The notes under the pieces: generated by a model
Seen by the model: the letters and a program-made list of their open reading frames with translations, nothing else
Told to the model about the DNA's origin: nothing
The model's database searches: none
Position numbers and translations under genes: made by a program
In this document: in pieces, positions 1-8,707 of the stretch
Layout of the letters: every line of letters starts with the position of its first letter
Position numbering within the stretch: the first letter of the stretch is position 1
Assembly (NCBI RefSeq): GCF_963678195.1
Contig: NZ_OY782759.1
Location: 868,001 to 932,000, forward strand
Direction: 5' to 3'
DNA from: an uncultured Hyphomonas sp.
GTDB taxonomy: Bacteria; Pseudomonadota; Alphaproteobacteria; Caulobacterales; Hyphomonadaceae
DNA length: 64,000 nt

Positions 1-41
1 GGGTCGAACGCGTGGGCGCCTGGGTCTGGGTCGTCTTTTGA
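1..41 (+). CDS. Possible 3' end of an upstream gene
   Basis: A frame open from base 3 reads VERVGAWVWVVF and stops with TGA at 39-41. Twelve residues are too few to name a family. It is listed only because the window starts inside whatever precedes ydbH. No function is proposed. Confidence 0.2.
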   Translation, partial: VERVGAWVWVVF

Positions 42-242
42 GTGTCCTGCATGGTGCAAGCCCCTCCGTTTTTGTCGCCACCCTTGGCATCCCGCCTGCA
101 ACTCCCGTGCAAGCGGACTTTTCTTCGCCAAATTGTTATCGCCTTTGCCTATTAAGGCTTTTGAAACGCGGCCGGAAAGGAATTCCCCTTTCAGGCAAGA
201 GTCTAGTTTCCAGAGAGAGCCGGATGCAAGCCGGATGAGTCA

Positions 243-3200
243 GTGACGCTACCAGATGACGGAGATTTAAACAAAGCGGTCGGCCGGACACCCCGGGTGC
301 CCGCACGCTGGGCGCGGCGTATTCTGCTGGCGGTTGTGTTGCTGATCCTGATTTCCGGGCTCACAGGCTGGGGCCTGCGCAAGACGGTGGCCCGGCAGGT
401 GTTGGCCGGATGGTGTGCTGAGCGGGATCTGACCTGTTCAAGCCGCTTCGACAGCCTGGGCCTCAGCGGTGCGGTCATCGGAGACCTGTCGGTCACAGGG
501 CAGGGGCACAAGGCGTTTGAGGCTGCTCTGGTCCACGTCCGGATGGACTGGCCTGGTGTTTTTTCCCCGCGTGTTGAAGCGGTGGAGCTGGATGCGCCTG
601 TGGTGCGCGGGGCGCTGTCCGACGGGCAGATCGGCTTTTACGGGCTGGAGCGGCTGGCGCCGTCCGGCGGCGGTGGCGGCGGCATCGCGTTGCCTGCGCT
701 CGACATTCGCGACGGCCGTATCCTGATCGCAACGAGTGCCGGAGACGTCAGCGCCAGCATCAAGGCGAGCGGGCAATTTCCACAAAACGGGCAGGCCTCT
801 CTCGTTCTCGAGCCAGCCAGCCTGAACGAACCGCAGGGATATGTCCGCTGGTCTGGCGGTGTGGCCGAACTGACAGCAAGGGATGGTCAGCTTGACGGGC
901 GCGTAAACGTCACCTTGGAAGCGCTGCGCACGGACGATGTAAATCTGACGAATGCGGAGCTCGTCGCCAGTCTTGAGGCTGGCCTCACGGATGATGCGCC
1001 TGCCCAGCTCGTCTGGGACGGTCAGGTCGAAGAAGCGACGGGCAAGGGGTTTGACCTGGCCGCGCTGCAAACCAGCGGGCATGCGAGTCTGTATCGTCTG
1101 GCAGAGGTATCGATTGCTGGTGTGCTTGATGCCCTGATCGAGGCGGACGTACAACTGGATGCAGGCAAGGTCCGCTGGGCTGGATATGCTGCTGAGGCCG
1201 CGCGCCTCGAAGCCTCCCTGCGGAAATCGGATGATGGCTTCGCCGGGCCGCTGGAAGTGAGTCTGTCTTCCGCTGCAGTCCCTCAAGGCCGCGCCGATCA
1301 GGCTTCTGCGGTGGGGGATGTGTCCTGGTCAAAGGCCGACGGTTTGCGCTTTGCGGGACCGGTTGCCACGACCGGGACGGCGCTGTCAGAGGAGACTGCC
1401 GAACCACTGCTGAACCACGTGAAATTACCCACTCCCCTTACGGCCCATGGCGACAGCCTGCGAGTGGCTTTCCGGCGGGCCTTGTCCGCCTTTAATGTGG
1501 AAACGAACCTGACGGCCAGCCTCCATGAGAATGGCCTGGCATTCGATGCGCAGGAGAGTGCATCGCTGACATCGAAAAGCGGGCTGAAACTGACAGTGTC
1601 CCAGCGCACCGGCGCGCCCTGGTTCAGCCTTCATCACGGGCAGGCGTCGATCACTGGCCGTCTTTCACTGCAAGGCGGCGGTGCCCCTGAACTGGCGATG
1701 GACCTGAACACGCTGACCTTCGGGCCGGATGGGCTGCTTCTTTCTGCCAAGTCGGTCGAGCTCTCACCCTGGTCCGTGAACGGAACGCAATTCGGCACGG
1801 ATCTGGACGCGCTTCAGGTCAGTTCCGGGGCGGAAGATCTACACGTCACTGCGGGCGGGGCGGTGACGCTCTCCGGGCCGGTGCTAGGCCTGACGCTGGA
1901 GCAATCGCGGCTGACTGGGGCCGTGCAGGTAAGCAATACGGATAAGGGGCTGCGTGTCGAACCCCTCAACGCCCCCTGTCTGATTTTTGAAACGCAGGGG
2001 CTGACGCTTGGCGGCGTTGTTTTCCAGCCAAACCGGCTGAACTTCTGCCCACGCGGGGGCGTCTTCATGAAGCCCGGTGCCGGCGATGCGTCGGGCAAGG
2101 CGTCTCTTGGCAATGTGTCCTGGCCATTTCAGTCAAAGTCCGTCACAGGCGTGCTCAATCTCAGCGATGCAGCAGTCGACTGGTCTGTCAGCAAGCAGTT
2201 CAGCCTGTCGCTGTCATCTCCGGACATTGGCCTGCCGATGGATATTGGCGACCGCACTTTGTCGATTGACGGCGCAAGCCCGCGCGTCCGGCTCGTCACG
2301 GCGAAAGGGAAAGCGCCTGCGCTCGCCGCAACGCTTGGCAGTACGGTGTTTGGCGGAACGCTGATTCCGGCAAAAGTCACCGCCGGGGAAATCCGTTTCG
2401 ATGGGGTGATCGGATCTGGCGGCCTGTCGGGCGACCTGGCGGGCAGCTCAGTCCTGATCCGTGATTTCCGGGACGACCCGGTTTACCAGCCGCTTCTTGC
2501 AGACCTGACGGCCGAAATGCGTGAGTGGCAGCTTGCCCTGAGCGGCCCGCTTCGTCTGCAAGCGAATGATGTTGCCGTCGGGGATATTACAGCCGACATC
2601 AATGTGCTGACGCTTGACGGGACGGCGCGTGTCGCGACACGGCCGCTGGAGTTCCGCAAGGGTGGTCTGCAGCCGGTAATGCTGTCGGAGCTTCTGCGCG
2701 GTGTCTACACCGATGCATCAGGCCGCATGGCGGCCGTGTCGGATGTGGTGATCGATGGCGGACGCCTTGCCGGAACAGCCGATGTATCGGTCTCGGACTT
2801 CGGGTTCCAGACCACACGGCTTGGCCGGGTTGAGAATGTGGATGGTTCAGTCCACTTCGACGACCTGTTCACGCTTTCCACCGCGCCGACCCAGGTGTTG
2901 ACAATTGGCGGCATGAATCCGGGCGTGCCTCTGCGGGATGGCCGTATCGTGTTTGCCTTGTCCGGCGGAAAAGTTCTGGTGGTCGAGTCGGCGGCCTTCC
3001 CATTCGCCGGTGGCACGCTTGCGCTCTCACCGTTCGACTGGACGCTCGGCGCGGACACACAGCATGTCGAGGTCACGGCGGATGCGATCGATCTGGCGGA
3101 ATTCGTCCGTATCCTGAAGCTGCCCAAGATCGAAGCCGAAGGCAGCGTCTCTGGCAGGTTCCCAATCGATGTGGAGCGATCGAAAGTCATGATCCGGGAT

Positions 3201-3593
3201 GCGCGTCTTCTCGCTGACGATGGCGGCGGGCGGGTTGCCTATCTTGGCAACGCGGCAGACTCCGCCGCGCAAGCCGACGCCAATGTCAGGCTGGCCTTCG
3301 AGGCACTGAAGGATTTCGATTTCACGGTGCTGGAAGTCGGGCTCGATGGGGACGTCGCCGACCGGGTGAAGATTACCTTGAAACTGGCTGGTAAAAGCCG
3401 GAATGACATCACCTATGGACAGAACGCCCACATCCTGAAAGGCCAGCCATTCGAGTTCAACATTGCTGTGGACTCGGCCCTGGCAGAACTGTTCCGCTCC
3501 AGCCAGTTCTATACCAATCAGCAGAAACTCACGGATTTTGTGGTTGAGGAGGTTCTGACGGACCGCGGGCTCAAAATCTCGGAAGATGAATGA
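243..3593 (+). CDS. ydbH: YdbH-family intermembrane lipid transport protein (AsmA-like)
   Basis: Large AsmA-like protein, 1116 residues. One membrane helix near residues 26-46 (rich in L, V, I) anchors it in the inner membrane; the rest is periplasmic and strongly beta-rich, as expected for a lipid-conducting groove. The C-terminal part (about residues 970-1110, around YLGNAADSAAQADANVRLAF) matches the YdbH/DctA-like domain. In Escherichia coli, YdbH, TamB and YhdP share the job of moving phospholipids to the outer membrane, and YdbH works with the lipoprotein YnbE. That partner and YdbL follow here in order, which makes the call firm. The start is GTG; no in-frame ATG lies close by. No hydrophobic gaps or frameshifts are seen. 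Confidence 0.88.
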   Translation: MTLPDDGDLNKAVGRTPRVPARWARRILLAVVLLILISGLTGWGLRKTVARQVLAGWCAERDLTCSSRFDSLGLSGAVIGDLSVTGQGHKAFEAALVHVRMDWPGVFSPRVEAVELDAPVVRGALSDGQIGFYGLERLAPSGGGGGGIALPALDIRDGRILIATSAGDVSASIKASGQFPQNGQASLVLEPASLNEPQGYVRWSGGVAELTARDGQLDGRVNVTLEALRTDDVNLTNAELVASLEAGLTDDAPAQLVWDGQVEEATGKGFDLAALQTSGHASLYRLAEVSIAGVLDALIEADVQLDAGKVRWAGYAAEAARLEASLRKSDDGFAGPLEVSLSSAAVPQGRADQASAVGDVSWSKADGLRFAGPVATTGTALSEETAEPLLNHVKLPTPLTAHGDSLRVAFRRALSAFNVETNLTASLHENGLAFDAQESASLTSKSGLKLTVSQRTGAPWFSLHHGQASITGRLSLQGGGAPELAMDLNTLTFGPDGLLLSAKSVELSPWSVNGTQFGTDLDALQVSSGAEDLHVTAGGAVTLSGPVLGLTLEQSRLTGAVQVSNTDKGLRVEPLNAPCLIFETQGLTLGGVVFQPNRLNFCPRGGVFMKPGAGDASGKASLGNVSWPFQSKSVTGVLNLSDAAVDWSVSKQFSLSLSSPDIGLPMDIGDRTLSIDGASPRVRLVTAKGKAPALAATLGSTVFGGTLIPAKVTAGEIRFDGVIGSGGLSGDLAGSSVLIRDFRDDPVYQPLLADLTAEMREWQLALSGPLRLQANDVAVGDITADINVLTLDGTARVATRPLEFRKGGLQPVMLSELLRGVYTDASGRMAAVSDVVIDGGRLAGTADVSVSDFGFQTTRLGRVENVDGSVHFDDLFTLSTAPTQVLTIGGMNPGVPLRDGRIVFALSGGKVLVVESAAFPFAGGTLALSPFDWTLGADTQHVEVTADAIDLAEFVRILKLPKIEAEGSVSGRFPIDVERSKVMIRDARLLADDGGGRVAYLGNAADSAAQADANVRLAFEALKDFDFTVLEVGLDGDVADRVKITLKLAGKSRNDITYGQNAHILKGQPFEFNIAVDSALAELFRSSQFYTNQQKLTDFVVEEVLTDRGLKISEDE

Positions 3594-3639
3594 CGAACAA
3601 CCACGTCCTTGATTGACGTTAAGCCGGGTCATGGCATGG

Positions 3640-3662
3640 TGGCCTCAGATCCAAGGAGGCCA
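3640..3662 (+). promoter_or_regulatory. Hairpin covering the ynbE ribosome binding site
   Basis: TGGCCTC (3640-3646) pairs exactly with GAGGCCA (3656-3662) around a 9-base loop. The strong Shine-Dalgarno AAGGAGG (3653-3659) sits partly in the right arm. A folded transcript would mask the site, so translation of ynbE may be tuned relative to ydbH. The pairing is seen; the regulatory role is inference. Confidence 0.4.
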
Positions 3663-3670
3663 TCACGCCC

Positions 3671-3856
3671 ATGACCTTACGAAACACGCTCCTCGTCGGC
3701 GCCGGATTTGCTATCCTGGCCGCCTGCACGCATACGATAAAGATTGAACCGTCGGACAAGCCGATCAAGATCGATCTGAACATTACCCAGGAGGTCCGCA
3801 TCATTCTCGACAAGGAAGTCGAAGAGCTGATCGCAGACAACCCGGACCTGTTCTAG
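3671..3856 (+). CDS. ynbE: YnbE-family outer-membrane lipoprotein
   Basis: Small lipoprotein of 61 residues. The signal peptide ends in the lipobox LAAC (Cys near residue 19), followed by THTIKIEPSDKPIKIDLNI, the beta-strand segment typical of YnbE. In E. coli, YnbE multimers form a bridge that extends the YdbH groove to the outer membrane. It sits 77 bases after ydbH and 19 bases before ydbL, the standard family order. The Shine-Dalgarno AAGGAGG is strong but lies within a hairpin at 3640-3662. Confidence 0.88.
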   Translation: MTLRNTLLVGAGFAILAACTHTIKIEPSDKPIKIDLNITQEVRIILDKEVEELIADNPDLF

Positions 3857-3875
3857 CGAAGAGAGGAGAGACAGC

Positions 3876-4223
3876 ATGACATCCCTTCGTACATTCGCAG
3901 CCGCTGCCGTTTTCGCCATTGGATCTTTTGCAATGGCGCCTGCCGCATTCGCCGGCGATCCGGTGATCGATGCCGCCATTGATGCGGGGCAGGTGGGTGA
4001 GACCATTGACGGCCTTCTCGGCGTGGTCGGCACGGCAGACCCGTCGCTGGTGCGCAAAGTAAACGAGATCAACAATCGCCGCGCGGCCAAATATGCCGAA
4101 GTCGCGGCTCAGACAGGCACATCCCCGGCGCAGGTTGCCCGCCTGACCGGCGAAAAGCAGATCCAGAAGCTCGATGCAGGCGAGTATTACATGGACGAGT
4201 CCGGCGTCTGGAAACGCAAATGA
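3876..4223 (+). CDS. ydbL: YdbL-family (DUF1318) periplasmic protein
   Basis: Protein of 115 residues with a Sec signal peptide (hydrophobic stretch at about 8-24, cleavage after AAFA). The mature part has the DUF1318 pattern: INNRRAAKYAEVAAQTG, then VARLTGEKQIQKL and a C-terminal YYMDESGVWKRK. YdbL is the third member of the ydbH-ynbE-ydbL operon; in E. coli it modulates formation of the YdbH-YnbE complex. The start ATG follows GAGAGGAGAG at good spacing. Same strand and tight spacing support one operon. Confidence 0.88.
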   Translation: MTSLRTFAAAAVFAIGSFAMAPAAFAGDPVIDAAIDAGQVGETIDGLLGVVGTADPSLVRKVNEINNRRAAKYAEVAAQTGTSPAQVARLTGEKQIQKLDAGEYYMDESGVWKRK

Positions 4224-4267
4224 TATCGTGACTTGCCCGCCCCGGCAGCGGCCCTAGGGTGGGGCGC

Positions 4268-4507
4268 ATGTCACGTAAAGCCATCGCCATCGTTTTTGCC
4301 TGTATCGCTGTTCTCGCAGTGGTACTGGCCGTCATGCCACGTTTCTGGATGGGAGGATCCGACGGGATCAGCGGGCATGGCTGGGCAGCCTATATCATCG
4401 GGGCCGTTATGACCGTTGGTCTCTCTGGTGGGTTGTTTTTCCTCACATTTTATTCCGCCCGCTCAGGCCATGACGATATTGACCGTCCGGATGACCCTTC
4501 GGTGTGA
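4268..4507 (+). CDS. Small two-helix membrane protein, unknown
   Basis: About 79 residues. Two membrane helices are visible: residues 5-22 (AIAIVFACIAVLAVVLAV) and about 39-60 (AAYIIGAVMTVGLSGGLFFL), with a charged cytoplasmic tail ending DDIDRPDDPSV. I chose ATG at 4268; a GTG three codons upstream is possible. It follows the ydb operon by 44 bases and precedes chpT on the same strand. No family was recognised and no function is proposed. Confidence 0.6.
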   Translation: MSRKAIAIVFACIAVLAVVLAVMPRFWMGGSDGISGHGWAAYIIGAVMTVGLSGGLFFLTFYSARSGHDDIDRPDDPSV

Positions 4508-4609
4508 TCTCTGCCGCTGTGACGGGAACTTCACGCAGCTTTGATTGACAGAGACGGCGGAGCACCCAATCCTGCTGCCATTGCCACACTATTATCTACA
4601 GGGCTGACT

Positions 4610-5257
4610 ATGTCATCGATCGATCCTGCGCGCCTTTCGGCGTACGTTGCGTCGCGTATTTGCCACGACCTTGTCTCGCCGGTGTCCTCGGTCACCAACG
4701 CGCTCGACCTCATGGGCGAGCCGGGGGACCATGAAATGAAAGAGCAGGCCGAAGCGCTGCTGCATGACGGGGCGGAGAAAGCGGCCGCGCGTATCCAGTT
4801 CCTTCGCTACGCATTCGGTTCCATCGGTCTGAATGCCGGCGCGGCGGACATTCACGAAGCCCGCAAGATTACCGAGGCCTTCGTCAAGAGCCACAAGCCG
4901 AGTGTGGAATGGGATATACAGGCCGACCATCTGAGCTTTTCTCATGCGCGCCTGATGATGAACCTCGTCATGATGGCGGTGGAATCCCTGCCGCGCGGTG
5001 GCGTGGTCAGCGTCCGCATCCGCAGCGAAGCGGGCGGGCTGACCATCACTTTGACTGCGAAGGGCGACCGTGCCCGCCTCAAGAGTGACGTGACGGCGGC
5101 GATTGAAGGCACCGAGCCGGAAGAGGGCTGGCGGGCGGAGAACATCCAGGCGCTTTTCACGAAGATGATCTCGGATGGCCTGGATGGCGAGCTGACCGCG
5201 AAGTCCAGCGAGAACCAGGTCATCTTCATGGTTACGGGACTGCGCGCCGAAGGCTGA
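4610..5257 (+). CDS. chpT: Histidine phosphotransferase ChpT
   Basis: ChpT relays phosphate from the hybrid kinase CckA to CtrA and CpdR in the alphaproteobacterial cell-cycle circuit. The protein has 215 residues from ATG 4610. The dimerisation helix carries ICHDLVSPVSSV, with the phospho-accepting His at residue 19, as in histidine kinase DHp domains; the rest is a degenerate ATPase-like fold (MMNLVMMAVESLPRGG). An in-frame TTG at 4541 would add 23 residues with no family support, so ATG was preferred. It neighbours a CheY-like gene and cheR; chemotaxis-type genes also lie beside chpT in Caulobacter. Its target ctrA is at 44807 in this window. Confidence 0.92.
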   Translation: MSSIDPARLSAYVASRICHDLVSPVSSVTNALDLMGEPGDHEMKEQAEALLHDGAEKAAARIQFLRYAFGSIGLNAGAADIHEARKITEAFVKSHKPSVEWDIQADHLSFSHARLMMNLVMMAVESLPRGGVVSVRIRSEAGGLTITLTAKGDRARLKSDVTAAIEGTEPEEGWRAENIQALFTKMISDGLDGELTAKSSENQVIFMVTGLRAEG

Positions 5258-5343
5258 GCTTGCTTCAGCTGCGGGGATGGAAAGTTTATGTTAAGACACT
5301 TCGGGGAGCGTCGGAAGCTTAGCTCCCAGTGGGGATGTAGTTC

Positions 5344-5709
5344 ATGAAAACGTGTCTGATCGTCGACGACTCGCGGGTGGTTCGGAAGGTGGCTGCCCGT
5401 ATTATCAAGGACATGCGCTTTGAAGTGACCGAGGCCGGCAATGGCTCGGAAGCGCTGGACATCTGCCGTAAACAGATGCCGGACGCCGTCCTGCTGGACT
5501 GGAACATGCCGGTCATGAACGGGCTCGACTTTCTTCGCGCCCTGCGCCGGGAAGAAGGCGGGAAAAAGCCGGTTGTCATGTTCTGCTCAATCGAGAATGA
5601 TGCCGAACACGTTGGCGAGGCTCTCAGGTCGGGTGCCGACGAGTTTATTATGAAGCCCTTCGACGCCGAAATTCTCGAGAGCAAGTTTGCCGAAGTCGGG
5701 CTGATCTAA
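5344..5709 (+). CDS. Single-domain CheY-like response regulator
   Basis: 121 residues, receiver domain only. The acidic pair is D8/D9, the phospho-acceptor is D52 (LLDWNMPVMNG), and the conserved lysine is K104 (FIMKPFDAE), so it should be phosphorylated. At the usual switch Thr/Ser the sequence reads MFCSIEND. With no output domain it must act by protein contact, for example on the flagellar motor or another signalling protein. It lies between chpT and cheR, 86 bases after chpT, so it may be part of a motility or cell-cycle signalling set. Which CheY paralogue it is cannot be told from sequence alone. Confidence 0.9.
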   Translation: MKTCLIVDDSRVVRKVAARIIKDMRFEVTEAGNGSEALDICRKQMPDAVLLDWNMPVMNGLDFLRALRREEGGKKPVVMFCSIENDAEHVGEALRSGADEFIMKPFDAEILESKFAEVGLI

Positions 5710-5777
5710 GTATTTCTTAACAATCCTTGCTGTACCGGTAACTTTTGCAACGCATCAGCCCGGGACCGGAGCGAATT

Positions 5778-6623
5778 ATGCAGGATGGGGTATTCAACGA
5801 ATTGGCAGATCTGGCCCTGAAAGGGTCGGGTCAGGCGATTCCGCGATCAAAATCCTACCTGATTGAAGCCCGGCTTGCGCCGATTGCGCGCCGTGAAGGC
5901 TTCGGATCGCTCGAGGACCTGGTTCACTGCCTGAAATCGCGGGCCAATCCGGTGTTCGCTGCAGAATGTGCCGCGGCGCTGGTTTCCAAGGATACGTGGT
6001 TCTTCCGGGAGCGGGACACGCTGCACCGGCTGGTCACCGACATCCTGCCCATGCGTCTGAAAGCGGGCAATACGGGCCGGGTGAAAGTATGGATCGCCGG
6101 TGGTTCGACAGGCCAGGAAGCCTATTCGCTCGCCATGCTTCTGGAGGATGACCCGCCGGTGGCCCTGCGCGGCGCGAAGATCGAGATCCTGTCCACCGAT
6201 CTTTGCAAAGCGGCCGTCGAACGAGCCCGCGCTGGCAGGTTCGGGCACTATGAGGTCCAGAAGGGCCTCTCTATCCACAGACTGATGGAGCACTTCACCC
6301 GCACAGACAGCGGCCAGTGGGAAATCTCGGAGGCGCTGCGCAGCAAGGTCAGCTTCCGTCAGCACAATCTGCTGGAAAGCGCCGGCGGTCTCGGCAAGTT
6401 TGACGTCATCCTGTGCCGCAATGTCCTGTCCGGTATGGACCGGTCTGCCCGCAGCCGTGTGGCAGACAATCTGGCAGCTCAGCTGATGCCGGGCGGACAC
6501 GTCATTCTGGGGCAGGGGGAAAGCCTGATCGGCCTGACCAATCAGTTGGAACCGTCACGCGATTTCCGAGGCAGCTGGGTGGCATCCGGCGGCAGTGCAA
6601 AGTCTGCCACCTCCGCAGCCTGA
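5778..6623 (+). CDS. cheR: CheR-type chemoreceptor methyltransferase
   Basis: Transfers methyl groups from S-adenosylmethionine to glutamates of chemoreceptors. About 281 residues. The N-terminal all-helical domain is followed by the SAM-binding part, with KVWIAGGSTGQEAYSLAM (the GCSxGxEPYS region, here GGSTGQEAYS), ILSTDLCKAAVERARAGRFG and DVILCRNVLSGM (usually CRNVLIYF). I prefer ATG at 5778, preceded by a GGAG-like site, to the TTG at 5745. It is the third gene in the chpT-cheY-like run. No receptor gene is in the window. The motif departures (A for P, SGM for IYF) are mild. Confidence 0.88.
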   Translation: MQDGVFNELADLALKGSGQAIPRSKSYLIEARLAPIARREGFGSLEDLVHCLKSRANPVFAAECAAALVSKDTWFFRERDTLHRLVTDILPMRLKAGNTGRVKVWIAGGSTGQEAYSLAMLLEDDPPVALRGAKIEILSTDLCKAAVERARAGRFGHYEVQKGLSIHRLMEHFTRTDSGQWEISEALRSKVSFRQHNLLESAGGLGKFDVILCRNVLSGMDRSARSRVADNLAAQLMPGGHVILGQGESLIGLTNQLEPSRDFRGSWVASGGSAKSATSAA

Positions 6624-6714
6624 ACAGGCCACCCCTTCACCTTCGCCTCTCTTGCCGCTATATGCGCGCCTCAACCTTGGCTGCTCCGGGCCTTGAACCC
6701 GGTGGGAGTGAGAG

Positions 6715-7899
6715 ATGACTGATACGAAAACGGCTGCCTGGACGGGCGGCATCAATTCCCTTGGATTCGCGAAAGCGCCGGCGGACATCCGTGTGGTTGC
6801 CGCCATGTCTGGCGGGGTCGACAGTTCCGTGGTTGCTGCCATGCTGAAAGCCGAAGGCTATGACGTGATCGGAATCACGTTGCAGCTGTACGACCACGGT
6901 GCCGCGATCGAGAAGAAAGGCGCCTGTTGCGCCGGGCAGGACATCCACGACGCGCGGAATGTGGCCGACATGATCGGCATCCCGCACTATGTGCTGGATT
7001 ATGAGTCGAAGTTCCGTGAGCAGGTGATGGAAGATTTCGCCGACACCTATCTTGCCGGATCAACGCCGATCCCCTGCATCCGCTGCAATCAGACCGTCAA
7101 GTTCTCGGATCTGCTGAAAACGGCGAAAGACCTCGGTGCAGATTGCCTGGCGACCGGTCACTACATCCGTCGCACCGAAGGGGCGGACGGGCCGGAACTC
7201 CACCGGGCCGCCGATGCTTCGCGCGACCAGTCATATTTCCTGTTTGCGACGACACGCGAGCAGCTGGAATTCCTGCGTTTCCCGTTAGGTGATCTTCCGA
7301 AGACGGAAGTCCGCGAAATGGCAGACCGGTACAGCCTGCCGGTCGCCTCCAAGCCTGACAGCCAGGACATCTGTTTCGTGCCGGAAGGGTCCTACGCGAA
7401 CGTGGTCGAGAAACTCCGCCCTGGCGCCGGGCGCGGTGGAGACATTGTACATATCGATGGCCGTGTTCTGGGTGAGCACAATGGGGTCATCCACTACACG
7501 ATCGGCCAGCGCCGCGGGCTTGGCGTTGCGACAGGAGAGCCGCTCTTCGTGGTGAAGATCGACGCACCGAACCGACGGGTGATTGTCGGACCGCGCGAAG
7601 CGCTGATGACATCTGGCCTGTTGCTGGAAGAACTGAACTGGATCGGGCCTGGAAGTCTCGAAGCTGCGGCAGATGCCGGGGCGCCTGTGCTCGTCCGTGT
7701 GCGGTCGACACGCCCGCCCGTTGCGGCCCGGCTTGGTTGGCATGACGGAACGCCGGTAATCTGGTTCGACGCACCGGAAGAGGGCGTTGCACGCGGTCAG
7801 GCGGCGGTCCTGTATGACCCGGATGGCAGTACGCGTATTCTGGGCGGCGGGTTCATCCTCAAGGCCATTCCGGCGGATGAGCGGGTTGTCGCTGCCTGA
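6715..7899 (+). CDS. mnmA: tRNA-specific 2-thiouridylase MnmA
   Basis: Thiolates U34 of tRNA-Lys, -Glu and -Gln using ATP and a persulfide sulfur. 394 residues. The PP-loop SGGVDSS is at residues 32-38; the two catalytic cysteines lie in [13 protein letters not shown] and [10 protein letters not shown]; the tRNA-binding insert HYIRR and the GQRRGLGV stretch are also intact. The N-terminus is about 20 residues longer than in E. coli. ATG 6715 follows GGGAGTGAG. It ends 7 bases before the convergent LuxR-type gene, so the two genes meet tail to tail with no room for a terminator. Confidence 0.95.
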   Translation: MTDTKTAAWTGGINSLGFAKAPADIRVVAAMSGGVDSSVVAAMLKAEGYDVIGITLQLYDHGAAIEKKGACCAGQDIHDARNVADMIGIPHYVLDYESKFREQVMEDFADTYLAGSTPIPCIRCNQTVKFSDLLKTAKDLGADCLATGHYIRRTEGADGPELHRAADASRDQSYFLFATTREQLEFLRFPLGDLPKTEVREMADRYSLPVASKPDSQDICFVPEGSYANVVEKLRPGAGRGGDIVHIDGRVLGEHNGVIHYTIGQRRGLGVATGEPLFVVKIDAPNRRVIVGPREALMTSGLLLEELNWIGPGSLEAAADAGAPVLVRVRSTRPPVAARLGWHDGTPVIWFDAPEEGVARGQAAVLYDPDGSTRILGGGFILKAIPADERVVAA

Positions 7900-7906
7900 G
7901 CTCTGG

Positions 7907-8638
7907 TCAGTCCACCATGCCGAGGGCAATGCCGCGCAGAGCGGCCGAAACCCGGTCATTCACATCGAGCTTGTCGAAACAGCGCCGGATATAAGTCTCG
8001 ACCGTATTGCGGGAGAGGTGAAGCACTTCGGCAATCTGCGAGTTCGTCCGGCCACGGGCGACCCAACGGAGGATTTCCCTTTCCCTGGCAGACAGGTTGG
8101 TGCCGTTCGGAAGATCGCGTAATAACAGGCGGCAATAGGCGAGATGCCCCATCTGGGCGCTTGCCTGCAACATAAGAACGTCGTCCGGGGGCGGGCGACC
8201 ATTGCTTCCAAAGCCAAGCGCAGCATATCCATGCCGGCCAGCCGGTCCGAAGAGCGGGATACCCAGACCTTCGCCCAGATTCTGTGCTGAGACGCGCTTG
8301 ACGTATTCGAGCTCGTCCTCTGTCAGGTTTGGCAGTTTAGGAATCTCTGACCAGAAGTGCGGACGGGTGAAACTTCCTGCCCGCCGGGCGAGTGGGTCGC
8401 TCAGGTGCAGTTTTTCATCAATATAGGTTTTCCGCCAGGCTTCCGGATAGCCAAATTGGTCGACTTGGATTTGTCCGTCAAAATCACGTGCACCGACGGG
8501 CGGATAATGGAAATAGCTCGCCATTACGACGTGCATGGAGTCGTAAAAAGCTGTCGCCGCAACGCGAAGATCCCGGAACGTCTGAGCGTCACGGTAAGCC
8601 CGGAAGCACTGTCTAAGAGACTCCATGTCGCGCGTCAT
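7907..8638 (-). CDS. LuxR-family regulator with autoinducer-binding domain (LuxR solo)
   Basis: 243 residues from ATG 8638. The N-terminal autoinducer-binding domain keeps the aromatic/acidic set typical of acyl-homoserine-lactone receptors: W and Y in AWRKTYIDEK, the DP pair in HLSDPLARRA, a later W in FWSEI, and a conserved G in EGLGIPLFG. The C-terminal HTH has LSAREREILRWVARGRTN and SRNTVETYIRRCFDKL. The purine-rich run GGGGGGAA just upstream favours ATG 8638 over ATG 8659. No luxI-type synthase is in the window, so by context this is a solo, either sensing foreign signals or paired with a distant synthase. Confidence 0.85.
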   Translation of the reverse strand: MTRDMESLRQCFRAYRDAQTFRDLRVAATAFYDSMHVVMASYFHYPPVGARDFDGQIQVDQFGYPEAWRKTYIDEKLHLSDPLARRAGSFTRPHFWSEIPKLPNLTEDELEYVKRVSAQNLGEGLGIPLFGPAGRHGYAALGFGSNGRPPPDDVLMLQASAQMGHLAYCRLLLRDLPNGTNLSAREREILRWVARGRTNSQIAEVLHLSRNTVETYIRRCFDKLDVNDRVSAALRGIALGMVD

Positions 8639-8707
8639 TTCCCCCCAAGGTCGCATCATATGGCCTCAGACAGTTTTAAAACGCAAGAAAAACCGGAATC
8701 GAAAAGA

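Noticed and set aside
38-238. 66-codon open frame before ydbH
   Set aside because: No ribosome site, no recognisable sequence; more likely the ydbH upstream region.
5304-5327. Stem GGGAGC/GCTCCC ahead of the CheY-like gene as a riboswitch
   Set aside because: Only six pairs and a 12-base loop; no known aptamer pattern.
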